From positions 24,171 through 88,170 of the forward strand of contig UQIW01000008.1 in the NCBI GenBank assembly GCA_900541235.1: a stretch of 64,000 nucleotides of DNA. The letters run 5' to 3'. This document shows positions 1-6,724 of the stretch, piece by piece. Both the position numbers and the translations under genes were made by a program. This DNA is from an uncultured Collinsella sp. Its GTDB lineage: Bacteria; Actinomycetota; Coriobacteriia; Coriobacteriales; Coriobacteriaceae. Every line of letters starts with the position of its first letter. Position 1 is the stretch's first letter. Below the pieces are notes generated by a model. That model saw only the letters and a list, made by a program, of their open reading frames with translations, did not search any database and was not told where the DNA came from.

Positions 1-1
1 G

Positions 2-121
2 CCCGTGCAGGATGCGCTGGTACTCATTGCAATTTCGGTGCTGTTGACGGTCGTTGCCGGCCTGCTGCCTGCCCGCAGCGCATCCAAGAAGGACCCCGTC
101 GAAGCCCTGCGCTCCGAATAA
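2..121 (+). CDS. FtsX/MacB-type ABC transporter permease, C-terminal fragment
   Basis: Only the last 39 codons are in the window. They encode a hydrophobic segment (LVLIAISVLLTVVAGLLPA) followed by ARSASKKDPVEALRSE and TAA. The pattern of a last membrane helix followed by P-A-R-x-A-x-x-x-D-P-x-E-A-L-R is the usual end of FtsX/MacB/LolC-family permeases, where this cytoplasmic tail follows the final helix. The substrate cannot be told from this fragment, and the partner ATPase would lie outside the window. A family B palindrome starts directly after the stop codon. Confidence 0.8.
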   Translation, partial: PVQDALVLIAISVLLTVVAGLLPARSASKKDPVEALRSE

Positions 122-150
122 TGTGACAAAGGGGCAGTCCCTTTGCCACG
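122..150. repeat. Palindromic repeat, family B (copy 1)
   Basis: An imperfect hairpin of the form TGTGACAAAGG...CCTTTGCCACG lies immediately after the permease stop. Related copies sit at 32651, 36376 and 37632, always directly at gene ends. The copies may act as terminator or mRNA-end structures. Their spread in related but diverged copies suggests a REP-like element (inference). Confidence 0.8.
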
Positions 151-174
151 TTCGTTGATATGAGAGAAGAGTAG

Positions 175-1128
175 ATGATTCTATCGTTGGCCCCTATGGA
201 GGGGATTACCGGGCATGTGTTCCGTCGCGTGCATGCGGAGTGCTTCGGTGCACTCGATTGCTATTACACGCCGTTTTTGCCGCCGCCGCGGGTGGGCAAC
301 CGCTTTGGCGGCAAGGCGTTTAAGGAAGTCGATCCGGCTAACAACCAAGGGCTTAACGTGGTGCCTCAGTTGATGTCCAAGAACGCGGACGAGTTTGTGT
401 GGGCGGCACAGGTGCTCGCCGACATGGGCTACCGCGAGGTCAATCTCAACCTTGGCTGCCCCTCGGGGACGGTTGTTGCCAAGGGCAAAGGATCGGGCTT
501 TTTGCGCAACTTGGATGAGCTCGAGGTGTTCTTGTGTGATGTGTGCGAGCGCTCGCCGTTGCCGGTATCGGTAAAAACCAGGCTGGGGCTGGAAAGCGAC
601 GACGAATACGAGCGCGTACTCGATCTATATTGCCGCATGCCGCTGGCAGAGCTGATCGTGCATCCGCGCGTGCAGAAGGACCGTTATGCGGGCTCGCCGC
701 GCAAAGAGTTTTATGGCGAGACGCTGGAGCGTGCGCCGTTCCCGGTCGCCTACAACGGCGATATTTTTGATCTTGAGGATATGGACGCGCTGGTGGAGGC
801 CTATCCCGGCACGCGCCATGTGATGTTGGGGCGTGGCCTGCTCGCGAATCCCGCTCTGGCTCGCATGGTCAACGGCGGCCTTGCTGCCACGGCAGCCGAA
901 GTGCAGCGTTTCCACGACACACTGTTTGCGGCCTATGCAGAAGAGATTGGCGGTAACGCGGTCTTTCGTATGAAGGAGTGGTGGTTCTACGCCAAGTGCG
1001 CTTTCGCCGACCCCACTACCGTCCACAAGCTCGTACGTAAGACCAAAAAGGTCGACGAATACCGCGCCGCCGTCGAGCGCGTCTTTCGCGAGCAGCCACT
1101 TGCGCCCATAGCCCGCTTCTACGGCTAG
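175..1128 (+). CDS. tRNA-dihydrouridine synthase family protein
   Basis: This 317-residue flavoenzyme should reduce uridine to dihydrouridine in tRNA D-loops, using FMN and NADPH. It opens with the Dus TIM-barrel signature LAPMEGITGHVFRR. It carries the catalytic-cysteine motif NLGCPSG with Cys95, then VVAKGKGSGF and the FMN-binding SVKTRLG stretch. GRGLLANPAL near residue 220 is the conserved phosphate-binding region. The length is typical of the shorter Dus subfamilies; which uridine it modifies cannot be decided by eye. The ATG follows AGAAGAG at a suitable distance. It is transcribed alone between two palindromic repeats. Confidence 0.93.
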   Translation: MILSLAPMEGITGHVFRRVHAECFGALDCYYTPFLPPPRVGNRFGGKAFKEVDPANNQGLNVVPQLMSKNADEFVWAAQVLADMGYREVNLNLGCPSGTVVAKGKGSGFLRNLDELEVFLCDVCERSPLPVSVKTRLGLESDDEYERVLDLYCRMPLAELIVHPRVQKDRYAGSPRKEFYGETLERAPFPVAYNGDIFDLEDMDALVEAYPGTRHVMLGRGLLANPALARMVNGGLAATAAEVQRFHDTLFAAYAEEIGGNAVFRMKEWWFYAKCAFADPTTVHKLVRKTKKVDEYRAAVERVFREQPLAPIARFYG

Positions 1129-1130
1129 TT

Positions 1131-1184
1131 AGCCATTGGGGACGTTCTTTAACGACTAGTCATTTTAGAACGTCCCCAATGGCT
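1131..1184. repeat. Palindromic repeat, family A (copy 1)
   Basis: Two perfect 18-nt arms (1131-1148 and 1167-1184; AGCCATTGGGGACGTTCT and its complement) flank an ACGACTAGTCATTT centre. Related copies or half copies occur at 1865-1893, 2233-2273, 12402-12484 and 26803-26889. This copy is the left part of a composite repeat that recurs on the far side of the islet at 2233. Confidence 0.9.
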
Positions 1185-1204
1185 ATGTTGCAAAAGCTGC
1201 ACGT

Positions 1205-1245
1205 CAGCATCCAAAGATGTCGAAAAATGTCGACTTTGGATGCTG
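1205..1245. repeat. Hairpin repeat, family D (copy 1)
   Basis: Arms CAGCATCCAAAG and CTTTGGATGCTG enclose a nested direct repeat ATGTCGA-AAA-ATGTCGA. The same hairpin recurs at 2282-2336, in the same order relative to a family A element. The two composites are therefore direct repeats of about 110 bp bounding 1263-2232. Confidence 0.9.
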
Positions 1246-1272
1246 GTGTACATGTTTGGGTGTGGTGGGTAA

Positions 1273-1539
1273 CTAGGCAATCATTGCATCAAGCGTGATG
1301 AGCTCCCTGAGTCGCTCCGTGCGTGTTTGCCCATGGCGCTTTGCTTTTGCGTCAAAGGCTTCAAGGACCGATTCGCCCACACGTGCCGACAAGACAGCGC
1401 TCGGCTCATCAGAGATCGGCGGCCTTCCCAGCTTAACGGTGCGGCCTTTCGGCCATTCATCTTTTTCGTAAGCTTCCGCGGCTTTCTCTAACTCTCCAGG
1501 GGCAAATCCCATCATTTTTTCAAGCTGCTCAGCATCCAT
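1273..1539 (-). CDS. Ribbon-helix-helix antitoxin-like protein (orphan)
   Basis: This is an 88-residue protein. The start is placed at the ATG preceded by AGGAGG four bases away; a longer frame upstream has no ribosome binding site. The N-terminal half (MDAEQLEKMMGFAPGELEKA) is acidic and helical. The C-terminal half has a basic strand and two helices (AVLSARVGESVLEAFDAKAK, then a TRTERLRELI helix), matching the ribbon-helix-helix fold of CopG/BrnA-type antitoxins. No toxin gene is present on either side, so the toxin has been lost or the protein is a stand-alone regulator. It lies between two direct composite repeats, which suggests an acquired or rearranged islet. Confidence 0.65.
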   Translation of the reverse strand: MDAEQLEKMMGFAPGELEKAAEAYEKDEWPKGRTVKLGRPPISDEPSAVLSARVGESVLEAFDAKAKRHGQTRTERLRELITLDAMIA

Positions 1540-1815
1540 GGCGCCTCCTATCGATCGACATAATGTCGAGCGCTGGTTCTCGGATTCCCTTTTTTGTATA
1601 CAGTTTTGTAGACAAAAATACAAGCAGTTTATCGGGACAATTAGCTTGTTTTGATCCGCCTGCTCGATAGGAAATGAGCATTGACGGTTTCGATACTCCT
1701 TTGCTTTTCAGCTTGGAATTTGGATGCTCGTTGAACTTCCGGAGGGGAGCGTTTTATTAAGCTATCGAGATTCTGGGCAGGAGCTCTCACCGGTCTTCGA
1801 TAGTGGGACCAGCTT

Positions 1816-1842
1816 AATTCGCGACACAGTGTGTCGCGAATT
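1816..1842. repeat. Perfect 12-bp-arm palindrome
   Basis: AATTCGCGACAC, a 3-base AGT centre, then GTGTCGCGAATT. The symmetry and GC core would suit a protein-binding site or a short hairpin. It is about 280 bp upstream of the ribbon-helix-helix gene, so it could be an operator, but this is unproven. Confidence 0.8.
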
Positions 1843-1936
1843 GGAGTAGTCGTTGGGTGTCCTTCAATGGCTAGTCATACAAGAACGTCCAAGTGCCGGA
1901 TTTTGTCATTTAGTATCGTTCTCAGCGACTATTCTG

Positions 1937-2180
1937 GAGGGTCGTGGTCAATAAAGGGCAAATATGAGTACTGTTGCCATTATGGTTGCATTTATTTTGC
2001 TATAAATAGTAGCTCCTGATGAGATTTGTTCCCATTAGGAGCTACGTTTATTGAACATATGAGGAGAAATAACGTCGTCTGCGGACGAGTGGAACGTTGA
2101 ATAGTTCCTGAAGTGATCAAAATCGCTGCTACTAAACAGGTAGCAGTACTCATATTTGCCCTTTTTTGACCACAGCCCTC
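1937..2180. repeat. MITE-like element with long terminal inverted repeats
   Basis: The left arm 1944-1973 and right arm 2144-2173 are complementary at 29 of 30 positions (core GGGCAAATATGAGTACTG). The match resumes outward as GAGGG/CCCTC to about 1937 and 2180. The 170-bp interior has no gene. It holds a hairpin GTAGCTCCT (2009-2017) with AGGAGCTAC (2037-2045). Such a non-coding unit with long inverted ends looks like a small non-autonomous mobile element or a recombination target (inference). No target-site duplication was obvious. Confidence 0.75.
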
Positions 2181-2232
2181 TCGGAAACCCTTTCCAGAGG
2201 CGTCAAACAGCCATAATCCAAAGGCCATCTCA

Positions 2233-2345
2233 AACAACTAGTCATTTAAGAACGTCCCCAATGACTACCTCTGCAAAAAACTGTACACCAGCATCCAAAG
2301 ATGTCGAAAAATGTCGACTTTGGATGCTGGTGTACATGTTCAGGC
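2233..2345. repeat. Composite repeat, family A half copy plus family D hairpin (copy 2)
   Basis: This matches 1151-1262 in order and orientation. ACTAGTCATTTAAGAACGTC leads into a family D hairpin whose arms are longer here (2282-2300 with 2318-2336, 19 bp, perfect). Together with copy 1 it forms direct repeats about 1.08 kb apart, enclosing the ribbon-helix-helix gene and the MITE-like element. Confidence 0.88.
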
Positions 2346-2383
2346 CGTATGGGGTGGGGCCTTGGACGGACGGGATGCGCGTA

Positions 2384-2629
2384 CTAGAGCAGGTTCTTCT
2401 GTACCCATGCGATGATGTCGCTCGACTCGTAGAGCGGCTTTCCGTCGATGAACAGGCAGGGAACCTGGCGCTTTCCGCCGACGGCGATGAGTGTCTGCTC
2501 GGCTTCGGTATCGGTCGAGATATTGCGCTCGGGAATGGTCACGCCGTTATCGGCAAGGAAACGCTTGACCTTTAAGCAATACGGGCAGCCGGTCATAACG
2601 AACAGCGCGAGCTCATGATTAGTAGCCAT
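2384..2629 (-). CDS. Glutaredoxin family protein
   Basis: This small thioredoxin-fold protein of 81 residues would carry out glutathione- or thiol-dependent disulfide exchange in the cytoplasm. It has the redox motif CPYC near residue 15, the cis-proline region QVPCLFIDG, and the C-terminal YESSDIIAWVQKNL helix typical of glutaredoxins. The start is the ATG after GGAGACCT; 13 upstream in-frame codons lack a ribosome binding site. It sits 51 bases downstream of the XRE/TipAS regulator on the same strand, so the two may be cotranscribed. Confidence 0.88.
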   Translation of the reverse strand: MATNHELALFVMTGCPYCLKVKRFLADNGVTIPERNISTDTEAEQTLIAVGGKRQVPCLFIDGKPLYESSDIIAWVQKNLL

Positions 2630-2680
2630 AGGTCTCCAATCGGTTGCGGTTTTGATTGAAATACCCAAAGCCGCCGCAGT

Positions 2681-3508
2681 CTATGCGCGCGTCAACGACG
2701 ACTCGATGGCCTGTACCAGAAACGCCGTGGCTCCGGTGCCACAGGGCTTGTCGTAGTAGTCGATAAAACGCCGATCGGCAAGATAGCCGTGGGCGAGGCC
2801 CAGGTATGCTTCGTCTTGGGGTTCGTGTCCCCAGTTGAGACCAATCCAACGACGATGTATCGCGACGAGCTTGCGAGCCTCGTTGCTCTCTGGGTCGCCA
2901 ATGCCCATGGCAATCGAAAGCTGGCCCAGAACAGCGCGTTCAAGTTCCTTCATGTCGTTCCATGTCTGAGGATCCATGTCCAGTAGCGTTTCGTTTGCTG
3001 CATCGATAGCCTCATCGCCATAGCGCACCCGGGCTTCGGCACCGTAGCGCTCCTCGTTTTCTTGCACGGCGCGCCAGCGCTCCAGTTGCGGCAGGACGGC
3101 GCCCATGAGCGAGACGGCTTCGTCGAGCGACATGCCGGTGTTTTGCGCCAGCCGCGGGGCACAGTCCTCGATCATCGCCTCCATCGTGGTGTCGTAGGTG
3201 TACTTGCCGTGGTCGTAGCACCACTTGCAGTAATGGTCGGTCGTGGCGCCCGCGGCGTCGGTGCCGCAGTCGTTGGGCGTGAGTATCATGCCGCAGCTCT
3301 GACAATAGTGCTCGGGCATTTCGAGCAGATGAGACAGGGGCTCGCCGGTTACGGCGGCAATGAGCTTCATCATGTCGATGCCCGGGGTGACCTCGTCGCG
3401 CTCCCAACGGCTGACGGCTTGGCGTGTGACGAAGAGCTTGGCGGCGAGCTGCTCTTGGGTAAGGTGATGGGCGCGACGGATGGCAATGAGCTTTTCTGCA
3501 AAGGCCAT
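2681..3508 (-). CDS. XRE-family regulator with zinc ribbon and TipAS-like domain
   Basis: Residues 1-60 form a Cro/CI-type helix-turn-helix (LTQEQLAAKLFVTRQAVSRW). A four-cysteine zinc ribbon follows, with YCQSCG (Cys69, Cys72) and YCKWCYDHGKYTYD (Cys94, Cys97). From about 145 to the end a helical domain (RYGDEAIDAANETL, WNDMKELERAV, then LGLAHGYLADRRFIDYYDK) resembles the TipAS antibiotic-binding domain of TipAL-type regulators. The combination suggests a ligand-sensing repressor or activator, with the zinc ribbon perhaps sensing metal or redox state. It heads a likely operon with the downstream glutaredoxin. The start ATG follows AAAGGAGCC. Confidence 0.85.
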   Translation of the reverse strand: MAFAEKLIAIRRAHHLTQEQLAAKLFVTRQAVSRWERDEVTPGIDMMKLIAAVTGEPLSHLLEMPEHYCQSCGMILTPNDCGTDAAGATTDHYCKWCYDHGKYTYDTTMEAMIEDCAPRLAQNTGMSLDEAVSLMGAVLPQLERWRAVQENEERYGAEARVRYGDEAIDAANETLLDMDPQTWNDMKELERAVLGQLSIAMGIGDPESNEARKLVAIHRRWIGLNWGHEPQDEAYLGLAHGYLADRRFIDYYDKPCGTGATAFLVQAIESSLTRA

Positions 3509-3636
3509 AACGGCTCCTTTCTGCTGGTTGATGGCTTAAGCATACGCGGCGGCAGGCGCCCTTCCAAGCAACCGTTGGTTGCACGACGGGAGACCGCGGC
3601 GAAGAATTGCGCGCAACGCCCCACGCCTCCATGCCG

Positions 3637-3642
3637 TACAAT
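3637..3642 (+). promoter_or_regulatory. -10 element placing trmO on a leaderless transcript
   Basis: TACAAT ends seven bases before the ATG at 3650, so a transcript started at the usual distance would begin at or within a base of that ATG. No Shine-Dalgarno sequence precedes the start. The -35 region is not clear. Confidence 0.5.
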
Positions 3643-3649
3643 GACCGGC

Positions 3650-4387
3650 ATGGAACCTATTGCACACATACATACCGACCTGCCGCAGAAGTTCGGCATT
3701 CCGCGCAACAGCTTTTTGGCGCCCCATCTGCAGGGGCGCATCGTCTTTGAGCCGGAATTTGCCTCCAATGCAGCGGTTGAGGGTCTGGACTCCTTCTCTC
3801 ACCTATGGCTGCTGTGGCGCTTCGAAAACGGCACGCCCGGCGGCACGGCTAAGGACATAGCTGCCGATGCCAAGTCGCAGGACAGGTCCGGCACCAATGC
3901 AAAATGGTCGAAAACCGTGCGTCCGCCGCGTCTAGGTGGAGCCGAGCGCGTGGGAGTGTTTGCCACGCGCAGTCCGTTTCGCCCGAATCCCATCGGGCTC
4001 ACCTGCGTCAAGCTCGACCGCGTGGAGCTTACCGACGATGGCCCCATCATCCATGTGCTGGGGGCCGATCTACGCGACGGCACGCCCATCTACGACATTA
4101 AGCCCTACATTCCGTTTGCAGACTGCCACCCGGATGCAACGGGCGGCTGGATTGAGGACGCCCCGTGGCAAGAGCTCGACGTCGAGTTTCCGCAAGCGCT
4201 GCAGGATATGGTCTCGCCCGCAAAGCTCCCCGGCTTGGTCGAGGTTCTTCGCCAAGATCCGCGCCGCGCGGGCAGCAAGCACGAGCCAAACCGCGTTTAC
4301 CACTTGGCTTACGCCGGGCTCGACATATCGTTTACGGTCGACGGAGCCAGGTTGACGGTAACCGCCATCAGCGACGCGCGGGACTAA
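3650..4387 (+). CDS. trmO: tRNA m6t6A37 methyltransferase TrmO
   Basis: TrmO N6-methylates threonylcarbamoyladenosine at position 37 of certain tRNAs using SAM. The protein is 245 residues. It contains the TsaA/UPF0066 signature: GVFATRSPFRPNPIGLTCVK with the RSPFRPNPIG core, then the invariant LRDGTPIYDIKPYIPFAD. The front (HLQGRIVFEPEFA, LDSFSHLWLLWRF) is also typical. A C-terminal extension (about residues 165-245) matches the longer TrmO form with a second domain. The ATG at 3650 is chosen over the one at 3641 because of the -10 element just upstream. It is divergent from the XRE regulator. Confidence 0.92.
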   Translation: MEPIAHIHTDLPQKFGIPRNSFLAPHLQGRIVFEPEFASNAAVEGLDSFSHLWLLWRFENGTPGGTAKDIAADAKSQDRSGTNAKWSKTVRPPRLGGAERVGVFATRSPFRPNPIGLTCVKLDRVELTDDGPIIHVLGADLRDGTPIYDIKPYIPFADCHPDATGGWIEDAPWQELDVEFPQALQDMVSPAKLPGLVEVLRQDPRRAGSKHEPNRVYHLAYAGLDISFTVDGARLTVTAISDARD

Positions 4388-4495
4388 CCATCCGTCCGTA
4401 TCCGTCAAAAACAACGCCAAACCCCATGTCAAAACCGCCCACGCTGGTGGACAATAACGCCTATCGAAACAGTCTACTTCGCACGGGAGCTCAGC

Positions 4496-5710
4496 ATGAA
4501 ATACGACTTTAGCTCGCTTATCGACCGCCATGGCATGGATTCCATCGCCGTTGACTCCTGGGGCGAGATCCCCGACATGGCTCCGAACGCACCCGACGAG
4601 GGTTTCGACCGCATCCCCATGTGGGTGGCGGATATGAACTTTGCCACGGTGCCCACGGTCCAGGAACACATCATTCAGCGCGCCCAGCATCCCATGTTTG
4701 GCTACTTTAACCCGCGCTCCGAGTACTTCGACCGCATCATCGAATGGCAGAGCCGCCGCAATGGCGTCGAGGGTCTGCGCCCTGAACATATCGGTTACGA
4801 AAACGGCGTGCTGGGCGGTGTCGTGTCGACGCTGCGCGCGTATGTCCAGCCGGGCGATGCGGTGCTGGTCCACAGCCCCACCTACATCGGCTTTACCAAG
4901 TCTATCGAAGCCGCGGGCTATCGTATTGTCCACAGCCCGCTTAAGCTCGATGATCAGGGCGTGTGGCGCATGGACTTTGAGGACATGGAGCGCAAGCTCG
5001 CTCAAAACCACATCCATGCCGCGGTATTCTGCTCGCCGCACAATCCCTGCGGCCGCGTATGGGAGCGCGACGAGATTGAGCGCGCCATGGACATCTATTG
5101 CCAGCACGATTGCGTGGTGATCTCGGACGAGATTTGGTCCGATATCATTCTGCCGGGTCACAAGCATATTCCGACGCAGTCGGTGAGCGAGGATGCCCGC
5201 ATGCGCACGGTTGCCCTCTATGCGCCGAGCAAGACGTTCAACCTGGCGGGCTTGGTCGGCAGCTACCACATCATCTATAACGAGACGCTGCGCGACCGCG
5301 TGTGCGCCGTGTCCAACAAGACCCACTACAACGAGATGAACGTCCTCTCCATGCACGCGCTTATCGGTGCCTACCAGCCGCAAGGCTACGAGTGGGTGGA
5401 CGAGCTCAACCAGGTGCTTGCCGGCAATATCGAGTACTTCTGCGATTACGTTGACGAGCATTTTGAGGGCGTGTCCTATTCGCGTCCGCAGGGCACGTAC
5501 ATGGTGTTTCCGGACTGCACCGAGTGGTGCCGCGAACATGGCCGCGATATTCAGTGGCTGCTCGATGAGGGAGCGCGCGTGGGCGTTGGCTACCAGGATG
5601 GCCGTCCGTTCCACGGACCCTGCCACATTCGCGTGAATCTGGCGCTGCCGCTTTCGCGCGTAAGGGAAGCGTGCGACCGCCTGGACCGCTACGTTTTTAA
5701 TGCACGGTAA
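4496..5710 (+). CDS. MalY/PatB family pyridoxal phosphate enzyme (cystathionine beta-lyase type)
   Basis: This 404-residue fold-type I PLP enzyme has the MalY/PatB hallmarks: IPMWVADMNFATVPTVQEHI near residue 40, the NPCGRVW motif near 183, SDEIWSDII around 210 and the PLP lysine in APSKTFNLAGL (Lys246). Family members cleave cystathionine or cysteine conjugates to a thiol, pyruvate and ammonia; E. coli MalY also moonlights as a repressor partner. Length is typical (about 390-400). The start ATG is preceded by GGGAGCTCAGC. It stands alone between trmO and the SBP/kinase pair. Confidence 0.9.
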   Translation: MKYDFSSLIDRHGMDSIAVDSWGEIPDMAPNAPDEGFDRIPMWVADMNFATVPTVQEHIIQRAQHPMFGYFNPRSEYFDRIIEWQSRRNGVEGLRPEHIGYENGVLGGVVSTLRAYVQPGDAVLVHSPTYIGFTKSIEAAGYRIVHSPLKLDDQGVWRMDFEDMERKLAQNHIHAAVFCSPHNPCGRVWERDEIERAMDIYCQHDCVVISDEIWSDIILPGHKHIPTQSVSEDARMRTVALYAPSKTFNLAGLVGSYHIIYNETLRDRVCAVSNKTHYNEMNVLSMHALIGAYQPQGYEWVDELNQVLAGNIEYFCDYVDEHFEGVSYSRPQGTYMVFPDCTEWCREHGRDIQWLLDEGARVGVGYQDGRPFHGPCHIRVNLALPLSRVREACDRLDRYVFNAR

Positions 5711-5854
5711 GTGAGCACTGCATGCGGGGCCTTCTGCCAAGTCGGCTGGAAGGTCCCACACGGTAAAGCGCCTGTAACAATTGGGCACTCGTGTGGTTTT
5801 GTTTGCTATTATCTTTAACCATTTAAGTCTGTAAACAGGATCGTATGGAGCTCG

Positions 5855-6724
5855 ATGAAAAGATCCCGTCGCTCGGTTGCCATTTCGTTGTTTGTTGCGC
5901 TTGCAGTGGCGAGCGTCTTTGTCGTAGCGATAGCTGGCTGCTCCGGGTCGAATGACGGAGCCTCGACGTCTGCATTAGAAGGTCTGGACGCCTCGCAAGT
6001 CAAAGACGACGACCTTAAGACGCTCAACGTCGGAAGCGACCTCTATCCACCGTTTGTGTATACCGACGAGTACGGCGATATCGTTGGCCTGGATGTCGAG
6101 ATATTGACCGAGGCTTTGGCTCGCATTGGTTACAAGCCAAAATACCAGCTGATCGACTGGGAAAAGAAGAAGGAGCTGCTGGCGAGCGGCGAACTCGATT
6201 GTGTCATGGGCAGCTTTAGTATGACGGGTCGCGAAAACGAATATCGTTGGGCCGGCCCGTACCTTGCGAGCCGCCAGGTGGTCGCGGTCGATCCCCAGAG
6301 CGATATCTACACGCTTGCCGATCTTGAGGATAAGATCGTGGCGGTTCAGTCCACCACCAAGCCCGAGGACATTTTGCTCAATCGCATAAATGAAAACGTT
6401 CCGCAGATCAAGGAACTCTACAGCTTTTCGGACGGTTCATACCTGAACCCGGCGCTCGTCGAGGGCCTGGTCGACGCTATCGCCGCGCATGAGTCCTCGT
6501 TCCTCACCTACGAAAAAGACTATGGTGTGACATATCGCATTTTGGATGAGCCGCTGCTAGAGGTCGGTTTGGGCACCGCTTTCGATATCAACGATACGCG
6601 TGGCATCGACGTCAAGCTCACTCATGCCTACCAAGAAATGCTTGCCGATGGCACCATGGAACGCCTGGTGTCAAAGTACTTCGATGACCCTTCGCCATTT
6701 TTGAATATGGAGGGCCTGTCATGA
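5855..6724 (+). CDS. Lipoprotein solute-binding protein (SBP_bac_3) partnered with a histidine kinase
   Basis: This 289-residue exported lipoprotein has a basic n-region (MKRSRRS), a hydrophobic stretch and a lipobox ending AIAGC at Cys29. The mature part is a family 3 periplasmic-binding fold: LNVGSDLYPPFVYTDEYGDIVGLDVEILTEAL, a DCVMGSFSMTGRE segment, then the second lobe. Such proteins bind amino acids or small polar solutes. No transporter permease or ATPase is nearby. Instead its stop overlaps the start of a hybrid sensor kinase (ATGA, four bases). It is therefore most likely the extracellular sensor for that kinase. The ATG follows GGAGCTCG. Confidence 0.88.
   Translation: MKRSRRSVAISLFVALAVASVFVVAIAGCSGSNDGASTSALEGLDASQVKDDDLKTLNVGSDLYPPFVYTDEYGDIVGLDVEILTEALARIGYKPKYQLIDWEKKKELLASGELDCVMGSFSMTGRENEYRWAGPYLASRQVVAVDPQSDIYTLADLEDKIVAVQSTTKPEDILLNRINENVPQIKELYSFSDGSYLNPALVEGLVDAIAAHESSFLTYEKDYGVTYRILDEPLLEVGLGTAFDINDTRGIDVKLTHAYQEMLADGTMERLVSKYFDDPSPFLNMEGLS

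Larger units (their letters stand above)
1540..2383. other. Gene-free repeat-rich islet
   Basis: No convincing gene was found in these 844 bases. They hold a 27-nt palindrome (1816-1842), a degraded family A half site (1865-1893), a pair of long inverted repeats (1937-2180) and a composite A+D repeat (2233-2345). Base composition is clearly more AT-rich than the flanking genes, which fits non-coding or acquired DNA. Confidence 0.7.

Noticed and set aside
1992..2237. 81-codon minus-strand frame in the islet
   Set aside because: It crosses the right arm of the inverted repeat, lacks a ribosome binding site and shows no protein-like pattern.
4070..5788. 572-codon open frame antisense to the MalY-type lyase and trmO
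   Set aside because: It overlaps two clearly coding genes on the other strand and has no recognisable motif.
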